From positions 1 to 64,000 of the forward strand of contig NZ_JACHKT010000027.1 in the NCBI RefSeq assembly GCF_014204325.1: a DNA stretch of 64,000 nucleotides. The letters run 5' to 3'. Source of the DNA: Arcicella rosea. Lineage in GTDB: Bacteria; Bacteroidota; Bacteroidia; Cytophagales; Spirosomataceae. Made by a program: the position numbers and the translations under genes. Below, one piece after another: positions 1-8,663 of the stretch (positions are counted from its first letter, which is position 1; every line of letters starts with the position of its first letter). Below the pieces are notes generated by a model. That model was given only the letters and a program-made list of their open reading frames with translations. It did no database searches and was not told where the DNA came from.

Positions 1-203
1 CGCCATTTATGAATTAAGGTATAACCATTATTAGGATGGAAATTGAAACGTTCGATCGCTTGAGCAGGCGTTAATCGCTGCTCCTCTATTTCTCGGACTA
101 ACCAGCGGCGAAAAGCCACTTCATAAGTGAAATCTTCATCCTTTTGCTCGAAAGACGAAGAAACTAAAGTTGTATTAAAAGAAGATTCGGTCGATAAGGA
201 CAT
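1..203 (-). CDS. IS transposase OrfA-like protein, N-terminal part (runs off left edge)
   Basis: Reading the minus strand from an ATG at 203 gives 67 complete codons with no stop, continuing beyond base 1. The protein begins MSLSTESSFNTT and then has a basic helical segment (FRRWLVREIEEQRLTPAQA) followed by ERFNFHPNNGYTLIHKW. This is the layout of the helix-turn-helix first ORF of IS3-type transposases in Bacteroidota: a charged recognition helix, an xRxxF-like turn and a closing Trp. The gene starts about 50 to 90 bases inside a pair of direct repeats that look like an element end. Only the N-terminus is visible, so the IS family is an inference and could be another HTH-containing transposase. 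Confidence 0.55.
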   Translation of the reverse strand, partial: MSLSTESSFNTTLVSSSFEQKDEDFTYEVAFRRWLVREIEEQRLTPAQAIERFNFHPNNGYTLIHKW

Positions 204-250
204 CGCTGTAAAAGTTAACTAAAACTGTCAAGCTTTTTTAGGATGTGACA

Positions 251-291
251 CCGAGTAGTGATATTTCTTTTCCGAGTAGTGATATTTCTTT
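251..291. repeat. Two tandem 20-bp direct repeats at the IS end
   Basis: CCGAGTAGTGATATTTCTTT occurs at 251-270 and again at 272-291, separated by one T (21-bp period). Their position upstream of the transposase-like start suggests transposase-binding sites (inference). Confidence 0.8.
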
Positions 292-316
292 AACCCAAAG
301 GAGTGTTTAAATTAAA

Positions 317-375
317 CCTATAAGGATTTTGATGATTACCAGTTGATGAAATCTTTTAAATGAAATCCTTATAGG
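317..375. repeat. 13-bp inverted repeat with 33-nt loop
   Basis: CCTATAAGGATTT at 317-329 is perfectly complementary to AAATCCTTATAGG at 363-375. It lies just downstream of the holA stop. It could form a weak terminator for holA, but there is no strong T run and the loop is long. Confidence 0.55.
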
Positions 376-399
376 CTTTACTATCAACTAATTAACTTC

Positions 400-1419
400 T
401 TAATGCAAAATTCTAAAAGTCATTTCTCTTAAAGCTTCACCATCGCTCAAAGAACCACTTTCAACGCCTTTTGATTTTAAATCTAATTTCTTAATCTCAT
501 TAATAATCTGGATAACCTTTGAAAGATTGTAGTTTCTTACAGCTAAGGTATAATCTTTTGTAAAAAAAGGATTTACACCCAATACTGATGCTAGATTTTT
601 CTCTGTTTTATCGGCTGTAACATGCGTTAATAATACTTTCGTAAAAAAGTTGAACAGCATCATCACGATAGGAGCAAGTGGATTATCCTTCGGATTCGAA
701 GCAAAGAAATTGACAATTTGGTTGGCTTTCAGCACATCACGGTTAATCAATGCTTTCTGGAATTCAAAATAATTATATTCCTTACTAATACCCACAAATT
801 TTTCAACCACATGTGCATTGATTTCTTCATCCACTCGTAGGTTCAACACAATTTTATTGATTTCAGAAGCCAAACGTTTCAAATCGTTTCCTACGTTTTC
901 AATCAACATTTCAATAGCTTTCCTACTGATTTTCAAGCCTTGTTCATGGCAATACTCCAATATCCAATCTGGAATTTTATTATCATAAAGCTTTTTAGAA
1001 GGCATCAAAACGCCAGATTTATCAAAAGCTTTCACCCATGCTTTGCGTTCATCGACAGCATCTTTAAACATCAGTACCAAAATCGTGGAGGAAAGTGGAT
1101 TTTTAGCATAGTTTTCAAGGGCTGTTTGCATATCTTTTTGCTCTAATCCTTGAATTCCATGTGCTTCTTTCACCAAAATAAGCTGTCTGTCGGACATCAT
1201 TGGGAAGCTTTTAGCATAAGATAGCAAAGAAGGAACGCTCAAATCTTTGCCAAATAAAATATATTGGTTAAAGCTTTTATCGCCTGTACCTAAAGCATGT
1301 TCTTCTAAATAATCAGCTACTTTTTCGGTATAATAAGGCTCGTCACCATGCAATAAATACAGTGGTGCATATTGTTTTTTCTTTAATTCTTTTAAAACTT
1401 CAATACTAGATTTTGGCAT
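400..1419 (-). CDS. holA: DNA polymerase III subunit delta
   Basis: The 339-aa product is the clamp-loader delta subunit, which opens the beta sliding clamp during replication. The N-terminus carries the family signature YLLHGDEPYY (residues 21-30), a degenerate nucleotide-binding start, and the whole length shows the alpha-helical AAA+-like fold pattern and a C-terminal helical collar region expected of HolA/YqeN. Length matches the family. The ATG at 1419 lies 14 bases inside the end of the upstream acpH gene, so the two are probably transcribed and translated together. No downstream operon partner is visible before the IS end. Confidence 0.93.
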   Translation of the reverse strand: MPKSSIEVLKELKKKQYAPLYLLHGDEPYYTEKVADYLEEHALGTGDKSFNQYILFGKDLSVPSLLSYAKSFPMMSDRQLILVKEAHGIQGLEQKDMQTALENYAKNPLSSTILVLMFKDAVDERKAWVKAFDKSGVLMPSKKLYDNKIPDWILEYCHEQGLKISRKAIEMLIENVGNDLKRLASEINKIVLNLRVDEEINAHVVEKFVGISKEYNYFEFQKALINRDVLKANQIVNFFASNPKDNPLAPIVMMLFNFFTKVLLTHVTADKTEKNLASVLGVNPFFTKDYTLAVRNYNLSKVIQIINEIKKLDLKSKGVESGSLSDGEALREMTFRILH

Positions 1420-2017
1420 TTTGTTGTTTTGCTAAAATGTCTTGGCAATAGGAAATGAGTTCAGGAAAGAAAATCCTAAATTCTTCCAAATATAAATCAT
1501 AATCTCTTTTTAAATCTTCTGTGGCGTTTTCTATGCCCGATACAAAGCGTAATCTTTGTGAAATTCCTTTTAAAGACCATTCAATTCCTTGGGATGTAGC
1601 ATAACCATTGAACCAATCACGGGTTACCATCGAATGAATGAGTCTTTCTATATTAACGGGCATCTCATTTTTTCGTTCTTGAATCAAACGATAAAAGCTT
1701 TGACTGTAAACAGGCAAGGAAATGAGAGAGTAATCAGAGAAATTTTTGGCAAGGAGATGGTCATAAAATACATCAACAATGATTCCTGCACATTTATGAT
1801 ACTTAGGTTGAAGTCGATGAATACTTTTTCGGACAACTGGGTGCATATCTGTGAAAGAATCTATCGCTCTGTGTAAAATAATCCCATTTATGATGCCTTT
1901 ATTTATCAAAGAATTTTGTTCGTTATCAAGATTTCCTTTGATAAAATCACCCATCAAATTCCCGATTTTTATGTCATCATCATCGCCAGAAAGAAAAGTA
2001 TGTGCTAAAAAATTCAA
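1406..2017 (-). CDS. acpH: Acyl carrier protein phosphodiesterase family protein
   Basis: The 203-aa protein begins MNFLAHTFLSG and matches the AcpH family, which hydrolyses the 4'-phosphopantetheine arm from holo-ACP. Visible conserved acidic/His clusters are D24 (GNLMGDF), H49-R50 with D53, D57 and H59, and D82, D86 and H87 (VDVFYDHLL), the metal-binding pattern of this HD-like fold. Its end overlaps the holA start by 14 bases, suggesting translational coupling. The coupling to a replication gene has no obvious functional reason. A phosphopantetheinyl transferase that could perform the opposite reaction is encoded at 40009-40644. Confidence 0.85.
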   Translation of the reverse strand: MNFLAHTFLSGDDDDIKIGNLMGDFIKGNLDNEQNSLINKGIINGIILHRAIDSFTDMHPVVRKSIHRLQPKYHKCAGIIVDVFYDHLLAKNFSDYSLISLPVYSQSFYRLIQERKNEMPVNIERLIHSMVTRDWFNGYATSQGIEWSLKGISQRLRFVSGIENATEDLKRDYDLYLEEFRIFFPELISYCQDILAKQQNAKI

Positions 2018-2125
2018 CTTTTATGGTTTTTTTATTGTTCTGAGACCATAAAGTTAAGGAAAAACCCTTACGTTTGTGGCAAATACGGTTTCCTCAACGA
2101 AAACACTATCAAAAAACTTAGTACA

Positions 2126-2638
2126 ATGCAAATTTCAAATGAAAAGGTTGTTACCTTAACATACGAGCTAACAGTAACGGATGCTGATGGCGTAAAAGAT
2201 TTAATTGAAACCGTAGAACAAGAAGACCCGATGGTTTTTATTCAAGGTTTAAGTGGTTTACCAGAAGCTTTTGAAGAAAAAATTCAAGGACTTTCAGCAG
2301 GTGATACTTTTGAGTTTTCAATTCCTGCTGAAGAAGGTTACGGCGAATACGACCCATCGGCTGTGGTTGAATTACCCAAAGAAATTTTTAAAGTTGATGG
2401 CGAATATGTAGAGGAGATGTTAGAAGTTGGAAACTTTTTACCAATGACTGATGATGCTGGAAATCGTTTAAACGGAAAAATTATTGCTGTAGAAGATACC
2501 TTAGTGAGAATGGATTTTAATCACCCATTGGTTGATAAAGAAATGTTTTTCAAAGGAACTATCGTTGCGGTTAGAGAAGCTACGCAATCTGAATTAGACC
2601 ACGGTCACGTTCATGGCGACGGCGGAGTACATCATTAA
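2126..2638 (+). CDS. slyD: FKBP-type peptidyl-prolyl isomerase, SlyD type
   Basis: The 170-aa cytosolic protein catalyses proline cis/trans isomerisation and chaperoning. The FKBP domain is split by the insert-in-flap domain: FIQGLSGLPEAFE (38-50) and PAEEGYGEYDP (67-77) precede the flap, roughly 80-125 is the insert, and DFNHPLVDKEM (130-140) returns to FKBP. The C-terminus has histidines at 159, 161, 163, 169 and 170, a short version of the metal-binding tail of SlyD. A TAnnTTTG-like box (TACGTTTG, 2069-2076) lies 50 bases upstream without a clear partner element. A long palindrome follows the gene. Confidence 0.92.
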   Translation: MQISNEKVVTLTYELTVTDADGVKDLIETVEQEDPMVFIQGLSGLPEAFEEKIQGLSAGDTFEFSIPAEEGYGEYDPSAVVELPKEIFKVDGEYVEEMLEVGNFLPMTDDAGNRLNGKIIAVEDTLVRMDFNHPLVDKEMFFKGTIVAVREATQSELDHGHVHGDGGVHH

Positions 2639-2640
2639 TA

Positions 2641-2731
2641 GTTTATGAGTTTAAAGTGTATGAGTTTATGAGTAAAAAAACTACTCATAAACACATCAAC
2701 TCATAAACTCATCAACTTTAAACTCATAAAC
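2641..2731. repeat. Nested palindrome built from the word ACTCATAAAC/GTTTATGAGT
   Basis: The outer arms GTTTATGAGTTTAAAGT (2641-2657) and their exact complement (2715-2731) enclose a second perfect stem, GTTTATGAGTA (2664-2674) against TACTCATAAAC (2682-2692), with loop AAAAAAC. The same short word is used several times on both arms. It separates slyD from the deaminase gene and could act as a terminator or a processing/decay block (inference). Confidence 0.85.
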
Positions 2732-2740
2732 TCAAAAAGA

Positions 2741-3199
2741 ATGCAGAAACCTGCTTTTGATGATATTTTTATGGATTTGGCTGTTAATCTTGCCAAACGT
2801 TCACACTGTGTGAAAGCTCAAGTAGGAGCGGTACTTACAAAAGATACTAGGATTATTTCGATTGGTTATAACGGTCCACCCGCTGAAACACATAACTGTG
2901 ATGTAGAATTTCCGGTTGAAGGCTGTGAGAGAGACTCAAAAGGAAGTTGTTCTTTAGCATTGCATGCAGAGCAAAATGCTATACTTTATGCAGTAAAAAA
3001 TGGTTCAAGTATTGAAGGTTCAACTATTTATGTAACCCTTTCTCCTTGCATTGCTTGTGCAAGAGTAATTTTTACCATGAAAGTTGCCAAAGTTGTTTAC
3101 CTAAATTCTTATGCTGAATACAAAGGAATTCCAAAAGACGAAGGAGTGGAGTTTCTAAAGAAATTTGGGGTTGAGGTGGTTAGGTATAAAAAAGACTAA
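2741..3199 (+). CDS. Deoxycytidylate deaminase-type (CMP/dCMP) zinc hydrolase
   Basis: The 152-aa protein has the cytidine/deoxycytidylate deaminase zinc site: H75 and E77 in HAEQNA, and C103 and C106 in PCIAC. The substrate-side region around NGPPAETHNCD (44-54) and further Cys residues (C53, C62, C70) resemble ComEB/dCMP deaminases, which convert dCMP to dUMP for dTTP synthesis. Length is typical. It is flanked on both sides by palindromic word-repeats, so it is probably its own transcription unit. Whether dCMP or another cytosine nucleotide is the true substrate cannot be settled from the sequence. Confidence 0.88.
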   Translation: MQKPAFDDIFMDLAVNLAKRSHCVKAQVGAVLTKDTRIISIGYNGPPAETHNCDVEFPVEGCERDSKGSCSLALHAEQNAILYAVKNGSSIEGSTIYVTLSPCIACARVIFTMKVAKVVYLNSYAEYKGIPKDEGVEFLKKFGVEVVRYKKD

Positions 3200-3330
3200 A
3201 GGACTTAAAGACTGTAGGACTTGAAGATTGGAGGACTTAGTGACTTTAAGACTTGAAAAGACTTAAAAAACTAAAAGGACTTAATAACTCAAAGAATAAA
3301 ATCTTAAAGTCATTAAGTCCTCCAGTCCTA
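3200..3330. repeat. Imperfect palindrome built from the word AGGACTTAA/AAGACTT
   Basis: Between convergent genes, a 22-bp arm (3230-3251) pairs with 3302-3323 with a single mismatch; both arms sit among many copies of the words GGACTT and GACTTAAA. This is the same design as the 2641-2731 element with different words. It probably serves as a bidirectional terminator (inference). Confidence 0.8.
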
Positions 3331-3348
3331 AATCCAAAAGTGTAAAAA

Positions 3349-4212
3349 CTACCCAAGATAAGTTTTCAACGCTTTACTTCTTGAAGTATGTCTCAAACGA
3401 CGAATCGCTTTTTCTTTGATTTGACGAACACGTTCACGAGTCAAATTGAATTTTTCTCCAATTTCTTCTAATGTCATAGCGTGTTCTCCGTTCAATCCGA
3501 AATATAAAGTAACCACATCTGCTTCACGTTGTGTTAAAGTAGATAAAGCTCTTTGTACTTCACGACGAAGTGAATCATTAATTAATCCTGAATCTGGTTT
3601 GTCCTCACCGTCATTTTCCAAAACGTCCAACAATGAATTTTCTTCACCTTGTACGAATGGTGCATCCATCGAAACGTGACGACCCGAAATTTTTAATGTA
3701 TCAACAACTTCACCAGTAGAGATTTCTAATACTTCTGCTAATTCTTCAGGAGTTGGCTCACGCTCGAACTTCTGCTCTAATTCAGAAAAAGTTTTAGAAA
3801 TTTTATTTAATGAACCCACACGGTTCAAAGGTAAACGTACAATACGAGATTGCTCAGCTAAAGCTTGCAAAATAGATTGACGAATCCACCAAACAGCGTA
3901 AGAGATAAATTTAAAACCACGAGTTTCATCAAAACGTTGAGCAGCTTTAATCAAACCTAAATTACCTTCGTTAATTAAGTCGCCTAAGCTAAGCCCTTGA
4001 TTTTGATATTGTTTTGCTACGGATACCACAAAACGAAGGTTTGCCTTCGTTAGTCTTTCTAATGAAAGTTGATCCCCGTCACGAATTTTCTGAGCTAAAA
4101 TAACCTCCTCCTCTGGTGTCAATAAATCCACCTTACCAATCTCTTGTAAATATTTATCAAGTGATTGACTCTCTCTGTTAGTAATTTGCTTACTAATTTT
4201 TAGCTGTCTCAT
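3349..4212 (-). CDS. rpoD: Primary RNA polymerase sigma factor (sigma-70 family)
   Basis: The 287-aa protein is the housekeeping sigma factor. Region 1.2 is at about 15-42, regions 2.1-2.4 at about 64-120 with [19 protein letters not shown] and the promoter-melting WWIRQ segment, region 3 follows, and region 4.2 ([19 protein letters not shown]) closes the protein. Region 1.1 is absent, as is usual in Bacteroidota, where this sigma recognises TTTG/TAnnTTTG promoters; such sites are seen elsewhere in this window. The gene is alone between the 3.2-kb palindrome and pnp, read in the same direction as pnp but with 150 bases between. Confidence 0.96.
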   Translation of the reverse strand: MRQLKISKQITNRESQSLDKYLQEIGKVDLLTPEEEVILAQKIRDGDQLSLERLTKANLRFVVSVAKQYQNQGLSLGDLINEGNLGLIKAAQRFDETRGFKFISYAVWWIRQSILQALAEQSRIVRLPLNRVGSLNKISKTFSELEQKFEREPTPEELAEVLEISTGEVVDTLKISGRHVSMDAPFVQGEENSLLDVLENDGEDKPDSGLINDSLRREVQRALSTLTQREADVVTLYFGLNGEHAMTLEEIGEKFNLTRERVRQIKEKAIRRLRHTSRSKALKTYLG

Positions 4213-4362
4213 ATTATACTTGTTATATTTTTAAAATGGTTAACAAATCCAAATGGTAAAAACCAAACAATTATATAAAGACGAAATCTTCAAAATATAA
4301 TCGTTTGGTAAAATATATTTTTAATGCGTTATCAAGAGAACGTAATAAAATTCGGATTTGTT

Positions 4363-6492
4363 CTAATTCTTTTCTGGTTTTGGTAAAAGAGCTTTACGTG
4401 ATAAACGGAACTTTCCAGTTTTCTTATCCACTTCAATCAATTTTACTTTTACTTGTTCGCCAATTTGTAATACACCTTCTACTGTTTCTAAACGTTCCCA
4501 TTTAATTTCAGAGATGTGTAATAAACCATCTTTGCCAGGTAAGAATTCAACAAATGCACCAAATGGCATAATTGATTTTACAATACCATCGTAAACTTCT
4601 CCTTCTTCTGGAATCATTACAATTCCTTTAACCATTGCAACAGCTTTATCCATTGACTCTTTGTTGGCAGAGAAAATAGAAACATAACCACCGTCTGGTT
4701 TTTCTTCAATTGTAACAGTTGCTCCAGATTGTTTTTGAATATCTTGAACGATTTTACCTCCTGGCCCGATTACAGAACCAATTTGGTCTTTCAAGATTTT
4801 AATAACCATTGCTCTTGGAGTATGTGGTTTCATTTCAGCTCTCGTAGTTTCGATAGCTTCTTTCATTTTACCCAAAATGTGTAAACGACCACGTTTTGCT
4901 TGATCCAAAGCTTCTGCCAATACTTCATAAGAAAGTCCGTCAACTTTAATATCCATTTGACAAGCTGTGATACCATTTTCAGTACCAGTTACTTTGAAGT
5001 CCATATCTCCTAAATGATCTTCATCACCTAAAATATCAGAAAGGACTGCATATTTACCAGTTTTAGGGTCAGAAATCAAACCCATTGCAATACCAGAAAC
5101 AGGTGCTTTGATTTTCACACCAGCATCCATCAAGGCTAAAGTGCCAGCACAAACAGTAGCCATTGACGAAGAACCATTTGATTCTAAAATATCAGAAACT
5201 ACACGAATTGTATATGGATTATCAACATCAGCAGGTAAAACTTTTTTGATAGCACGCATCGCTAAGTTACCATGACCGATTTCACGACGACCTGGGCCTC
5301 TGTTTGGTCTAACTTCACCTGTAGAGAAACCTGGGAAGTTGTAGTGTAACATAAAACGGTTATACCCAGACGTCATCGCTTGATCAACGATTTGTTCATC
5401 TAATTTCGTTCCTAATGTTACTGTTGTAAGTGATTGAGTTTCACCACGAGTAAATACTGCTGAACCGTGTGGAGAAGGTAAATAGTCAACTTCGCAAGTA
5501 ATTTGACGAATTTCGTCTAATTTACGACCATCTAAACGATAACGTTCGTTCAATACTAATTGACGAGCCGCCTCTTTTTCGATGTCGTGGAAATACCATT
5601 TTGCTAAAGTTTTATTAACAGTATTATCTTCTGGCAATGAAGTGAAATATTCTTCTTCAATTGCTTTGAATGATTCTTTTCTGCCATTTTTACTTGGGTT
5701 CGCTAATTTTACTGCATCATAAAATTTAGTAAAATAAGTATCCCAAAGGAATTTCTTCAATTCTTCATCATGTGTTTCGTGATTGTAAACACGCTTTTCT
5801 GTTTTACCAGTTTCAGCAGTTAATTCAATCAAAGCAGCACATTGAATTCTAATAGCATCATGGGCAATTTTCAAAGCCGCAAGCATATCAGTTTCAGAAA
5901 TTTCATTTCCTTCACCTTCTACCATCAAAATATCGTTTACGTTTGCTGCAACTAATAATTCTAATTCAGCATTGGCGATTTGTGATGAAAGAGGGTTAAC
6001 AATGAATTCTCCGTTGATTTTCGCTACACGTACTTCTGAAATTGGACCATTGAATGGAATATCTGATACTGCTAAACAAGCTGCTGCCGCCAAACCTGCA
6101 AAAGCATCAGGAGTGATTTCTGAATCAGCAGAAATCATCGTAATCATTACTTGTGTATCAGCGTGATAATCTGAAGGGAAAGTAGGGCGTAAAGCTCTAT
6201 CTACTAAACGACTCACTAAAATTTCATAATCAGAAAGTCTAGATTCACGGCGTAAAAAACCTCCAGGGATTTTTCCAGCAGAGGCGAATTTTTCTTGGTA
6301 ATCAACTGATAATGGTAAAAAATCAGTTCCTTCTTTGGCTGTTGGGCTTGATACCACAGTTGCCAAAAGCATCATGTTTCCGCTTCTCACGACCACAGAC
6401 CCATCTGCCTGTTTTGCGAGTTTACCTGTTTCGATGGTAATTTCTTTGCCATCGGGCATTATTATTTTCTTCGTAATTACGTTAAAAGACAT
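4363..6492 (-). CDS. pnp: Polyribonucleotide nucleotidyltransferase (PNPase)
   Basis: The 709-aa enzyme degrades RNA 3' to 5' with phosphate. Two RNase PH domains are visible: the first includes [13 protein letters not shown], the second [14 protein letters not shown]. They are joined by a helical linker and followed by a KH domain with [16 protein letters not shown] and an S1 domain with [20 protein letters not shown]. Length and domain order are standard. It follows rpsO in the classical rpsO-pnp order, with a hairpin between the genes and a second inverted repeat in its leader, consistent with processing or autoregulation as known in other bacteria (inference here). Confidence 0.97.
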   Translation of the reverse strand: MSFNVITKKIIMPDGKEITIETGKLAKQADGSVVVRSGNMMLLATVVSSPTAKEGTDFLPLSVDYQEKFASAGKIPGGFLRRESRLSDYEILVSRLVDRALRPTFPSDYHADTQVMITMISADSEITPDAFAGLAAAACLAVSDIPFNGPISEVRVAKINGEFIVNPLSSQIANAELELLVAANVNDILMVEGEGNEISETDMLAALKIAHDAIRIQCAALIELTAETGKTEKRVYNHETHDEELKKFLWDTYFTKFYDAVKLANPSKNGRKESFKAIEEEYFTSLPEDNTVNKTLAKWYFHDIEKEAARQLVLNERYRLDGRKLDEIRQITCEVDYLPSPHGSAVFTRGETQSLTTVTLGTKLDEQIVDQAMTSGYNRFMLHYNFPGFSTGEVRPNRGPGRREIGHGNLAMRAIKKVLPADVDNPYTIRVVSDILESNGSSSMATVCAGTLALMDAGVKIKAPVSGIAMGLISDPKTGKYAVLSDILGDEDHLGDMDFKVTGTENGITACQMDIKVDGLSYEVLAEALDQAKRGRLHILGKMKEAIETTRAEMKPHTPRAMVIKILKDQIGSVIGPGGKIVQDIQKQSGATVTIEEKPDGGYVSIFSANKESMDKAVAMVKGIVMIPEEGEVYDGIVKSIMPFGAFVEFLPGKDGLLHISEIKWERLETVEGVLQIGEQVKVKLIEVDKKTGKFRLSRKALLPKPEKN

Positions 6493-6507
6493 ATATTTTG
6501 ATTAATT

Positions 6508-6545
6508 ACCTTGTTGGATTAACAGTTTAACGTATCGAACAAGGT
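6508..6545 (-). promoter_or_regulatory. Inverted repeat in the pnp leader
   Basis: ACCTTGTT (6508-6515) and AACAAGGT (6538-6545) form an 8-bp stem that begins 15 bases upstream of the pnp start codon. PNPase autoregulates via a leader stem in enterobacteria; an equivalent role here is only a guess. Confidence 0.35.
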
Positions 6546-6670
6546 TTTTGTTGGATGTTGATTCGCAAATTCTCTGTTCGTCAATGTTCAATTTATCGTT
6601 AAATTGTCTAGAGAAAATACTTTACTGACGAACCACAAAAAATTGACGAGTACCCAAAGAGAGGAAATGT

Positions 6671-6702
6671 AAGCAGGGAATCTTTGTTAAGATTCCCTGC
6701 TT
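6671..6702 (-). terminator. Perfect hairpin between rpsO and pnp
   Basis: AAGCAGGGAATCTT (6671-6684) pairs perfectly with AAGATTCCCTGCTT (6689-6702), with a 4-nt loop, 10 bases after the rpsO stop. No long T run follows on the minus strand, so it may be a 3'-end stabiliser or processing site rather than a strong terminator. Confidence 0.75.
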
Positions 6703-6712
6703 TGAAAGAAAA

Positions 6713-6988
6713 TTACTTTCTAATGCCTAGTTCAGCAATGATAGCACGGTAACGAGTAATATCTGTTTTGATTAAGTAATCTAACAAGCTTCTACGTTTA
6801 CCAACCAACTTCAAAAGACCCATACGAGTAGAGTGATCCTTTTTGTTTTTCTTTAAGTGTTCTGTCAAATGAGAGATTCTGAAAGTAAACAAAGCGATTT
6901 GCGACTCTGCAGAACCAGTATCAATTTTTGACTTCTCATGTCCACGAGATTCGAAAATCCCCTGCTTTACTTCTGAAGTTAAATACAT
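6713..6988 (-). CDS. rpsO: 30S ribosomal protein S15
   Basis: The 91-aa product is ribosomal protein S15, an early 16S rRNA-binding protein of the small subunit. The family pattern is clear: [16 protein letters not shown], then [22 protein letters not shown] and LLDYL. An upstream in-frame TTG would add two residues, but the ATG at 6988 gives MYLTSEVKQ, the expected N-terminus. It precedes pnp with a strong hairpin between them. Length is normal for the family. Confidence 0.97.
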   Translation of the reverse strand: MYLTSEVKQGIFESRGHEKSKIDTGSAESQIALFTFRISHLTEHLKKNKKDHSTRMGLLKLVGKRRSLLDYLIKTDITRYRAIIAELGIRK

Positions 6989-7068
6989 CTTCAACCAGTT
7001 TTAAATTGTTATATAATATGAAAACGTGCAAAATTAACGTTTTTTTTAGCTAATAGCAAATCTAAACC

Positions 7069-8550
7069 TTAATTATTAAAGAATCTCTTTGAAAACTTTA
7101 GTTTTTTGAAGCTTTCTTTGGCTTGATTGAAGTAAACAATGTAAGCATCGCTCTCAAAAAGGCGAGAATCGTTTTTAGCTTTGTTAAGAAAGTATAAACC
7201 TATAAGAAACAGTACCGTATTTGAAAGCCAAGCACCAATTTGTACAATTACTCTACTTTCTTTAGCTGCTTTATCTCCTTGCTGTGTCATTACATACATT
7301 AAAATAAAGAATACAATAGCAATAACTACAGGTAAACCGAAACCACCTTTTTTAATAATTCCGCCCAATGGAGCACCAATTAAAAACATCACAAAAACTG
7401 CAATAGCATTGGTGAATTTATGATGCCATTCAAGATTAGTCTTTCTGAGATCTTCATCTTTTGACTTTAAGGAAGAGACGTTACTTTCAGCAAAACTTAA
7501 TACATTATTAGTTTGGGAAATCGCAAAATCTAGTACTTGATATGGATTGGCAGTTCTATTATCTCTTTTTTTAATAAGTGAATCCAAACTACTCATCTTC
7601 ATTTTTTTCAGTTTCTTTTGCTCAGGCGTTAGTGGAAGTGGTAATTTATTCATTTCAAAAAGATAATATGAACGAGCATTATCATAGAAATTATCTTTGA
7701 TTCTATTATAATCTCTTTTGAGTGAATCAGCATCTTTGGCTAATTCATCATAACTCCTCATCATTTGGTAATGCTTAAATTGTTCTTCCTCGGTTTTGTG
7801 CATGTCAAAGGCAGCTAAACTCATCACAACTTTACTTTTTGTAAAAGCATGAGCTACCATATCCGTCTGGTCAGTATTACTCGTTTTGTCTGCATCTTCT
7901 ACATAATCATTACCATTAAAAAGTTCGAAAATTAAGTATTGTTTATCCATGATGGTGTACATCAATGCAGAATCTGCCAAGGTTAGATGTTTGTTGCCAT
8001 CATTTTTCGTGTGGTCGAAGATGACAATATTTTTTAAGGTTTTATTATCAGCATATTTTTTTGAAACTTTAATACTGTATCCAGGCAAATCATTATAAAA
8101 AATACCTTCTTTGATATTTAATGTAGTTTTTGTGGTTTTGATGTCATAGAGTAATCTGTAACCTTTTAGATTTGCCCAAGGTAAAGCCACATTATTAAAC
8201 CAAAATGCAAAAAGGCTAATGAATACAGCAATGACAAACATGGGTTGCATGGCACGAGTAATGGAAATGCCAGCACTTTTGATTGCTGTTAGTTCAAAAA
8301 ATTCACCAAGTTTTCCATAAGTCATCAATGTAGAAAGCAGCATTGCCAAGGGTAAAGCGATGGGAATTGTGATGAGACTAAAGTAGAAAAAAAGCTCGAA
8401 ATATACCTCAACACCTAAATCTTTACCGAAAAGGTCAGCGAAATACACTAAGATAAGCCTCATCAAAAAAATGAAAATGACAACAGCTAATGTTAAAATA
8501 AAAGGTTGCCAGAAGGCTTTTATAATAAGTTTATCAAGTTTCTTAATCAT
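7069..8550 (-). CDS. LptF/LptG family lipopolysaccharide export permease
   Basis: The 493-aa inner-membrane protein belongs to the YjgP/YjgQ family, the transmembrane half of the LptB2FG transporter that extracts lipopolysaccharide and passes it to the periplasmic bridge. Three membrane spans lie at the N-terminus (about 13-115), a large periplasmic domain with a charged coiled region follows (about 260-345), and three spans lie at the C-terminus (about 385-470). This is longer than enterobacterial LptF/G, as usual in Bacteroidota. LptF and LptG cannot be told apart by eye. A hairpin lies directly upstream of its start codon. Confidence 0.88.
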   Translation of the reverse strand: MIKKLDKLIIKAFWQPFILTLAVVIFIFLMRLILVYFADLFGKDLGVEVYFELFFYFSLITIPIALPLAMLLSTLMTYGKLGEFFELTAIKSAGISITRAMQPMFVIAVFISLFAFWFNNVALPWANLKGYRLLYDIKTTKTTLNIKEGIFYNDLPGYSIKVSKKYADNKTLKNIVIFDHTKNDGNKHLTLADSALMYTIMDKQYLIFELFNGNDYVEDADKTSNTDQTDMVAHAFTKSKVVMSLAAFDMHKTEEEQFKHYQMMRSYDELAKDADSLKRDYNRIKDNFYDNARSYYLFEMNKLPLPLTPEQKKLKKMKMSSLDSLIKKRDNRTANPYQVLDFAISQTNNVLSFAESNVSSLKSKDEDLRKTNLEWHHKFTNAIAVFVMFLIGAPLGGIIKKGGFGLPVVIAIVFFILMYVMTQQGDKAAKESRVIVQIGAWLSNTVLFLIGLYFLNKAKNDSRLFESDAYIVYFNQAKESFKKLKFSKRFFNN

Positions 8551-8563
8551 ATTCTATAATTAA

Positions 8564-8598
8564 AACGCTCGTATTTCATCAAATGAAACACGAGCGTT
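8564..8598 (-). terminator. Hairpin between START-domain gene and lptF/G; terminator or leader stem
   Basis: AACGCTCGT plus TTTCAT (8564-8579) pair with ATGAAA plus ACGAGCGTT (8583-8598), with one A/C mismatch and a 3-nt loop; on the minus strand it is followed by TTTTAATTA. It would terminate the START-domain transcript, but it also lies 13 bases upstream of the permease start codon, downstream of a candidate promoter. Confidence 0.65.
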
Positions 8599-8621
8599 GT
8601 GTGCGTCTGTTCAAAGAAACG

Positions 8622-8629
8622 CAAAATTA
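8622..8629 (-). promoter_or_regulatory. Candidate -7 box (TAATTTTG) for the LptF/G gene
   Basis: On the minus strand TAATTTTG fits the Bacteroidota TAnnTTTG element exactly and lies 72 bases upstream of the permease start, in the gap after the START-domain stop. No convincing TTTG at -33 is seen, so confidence is low. Confidence 0.35.
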
Positions 8630-8663
8630 AATATTTTTGAGTTGAAACGCTTGTTAAATAAGC

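Larger units (their letters stand above)
1..291 (-). mobile_element. Probable right-hand portion of an insertion sequence, truncated by window
   Basis: The partial transposase-like ORF is followed outward by two perfect 20-bp direct repeats ending near base 291, after which ordinary chromosomal sequence leads to holA. Repeated binding-site-like sequences just inside an IS end, close to the start of the first transposase ORF, are typical of several IS families. The exact terminal base and any target duplication cannot be fixed because the other end is outside the window. Confidence 0.4.

Noticed and set aside
3446-3679. Reading frames opposite rpoD, pnp, gyrA and other genes
   Set aside because: They are antisense shadows of well-supported genes, without family similarity or own start context.
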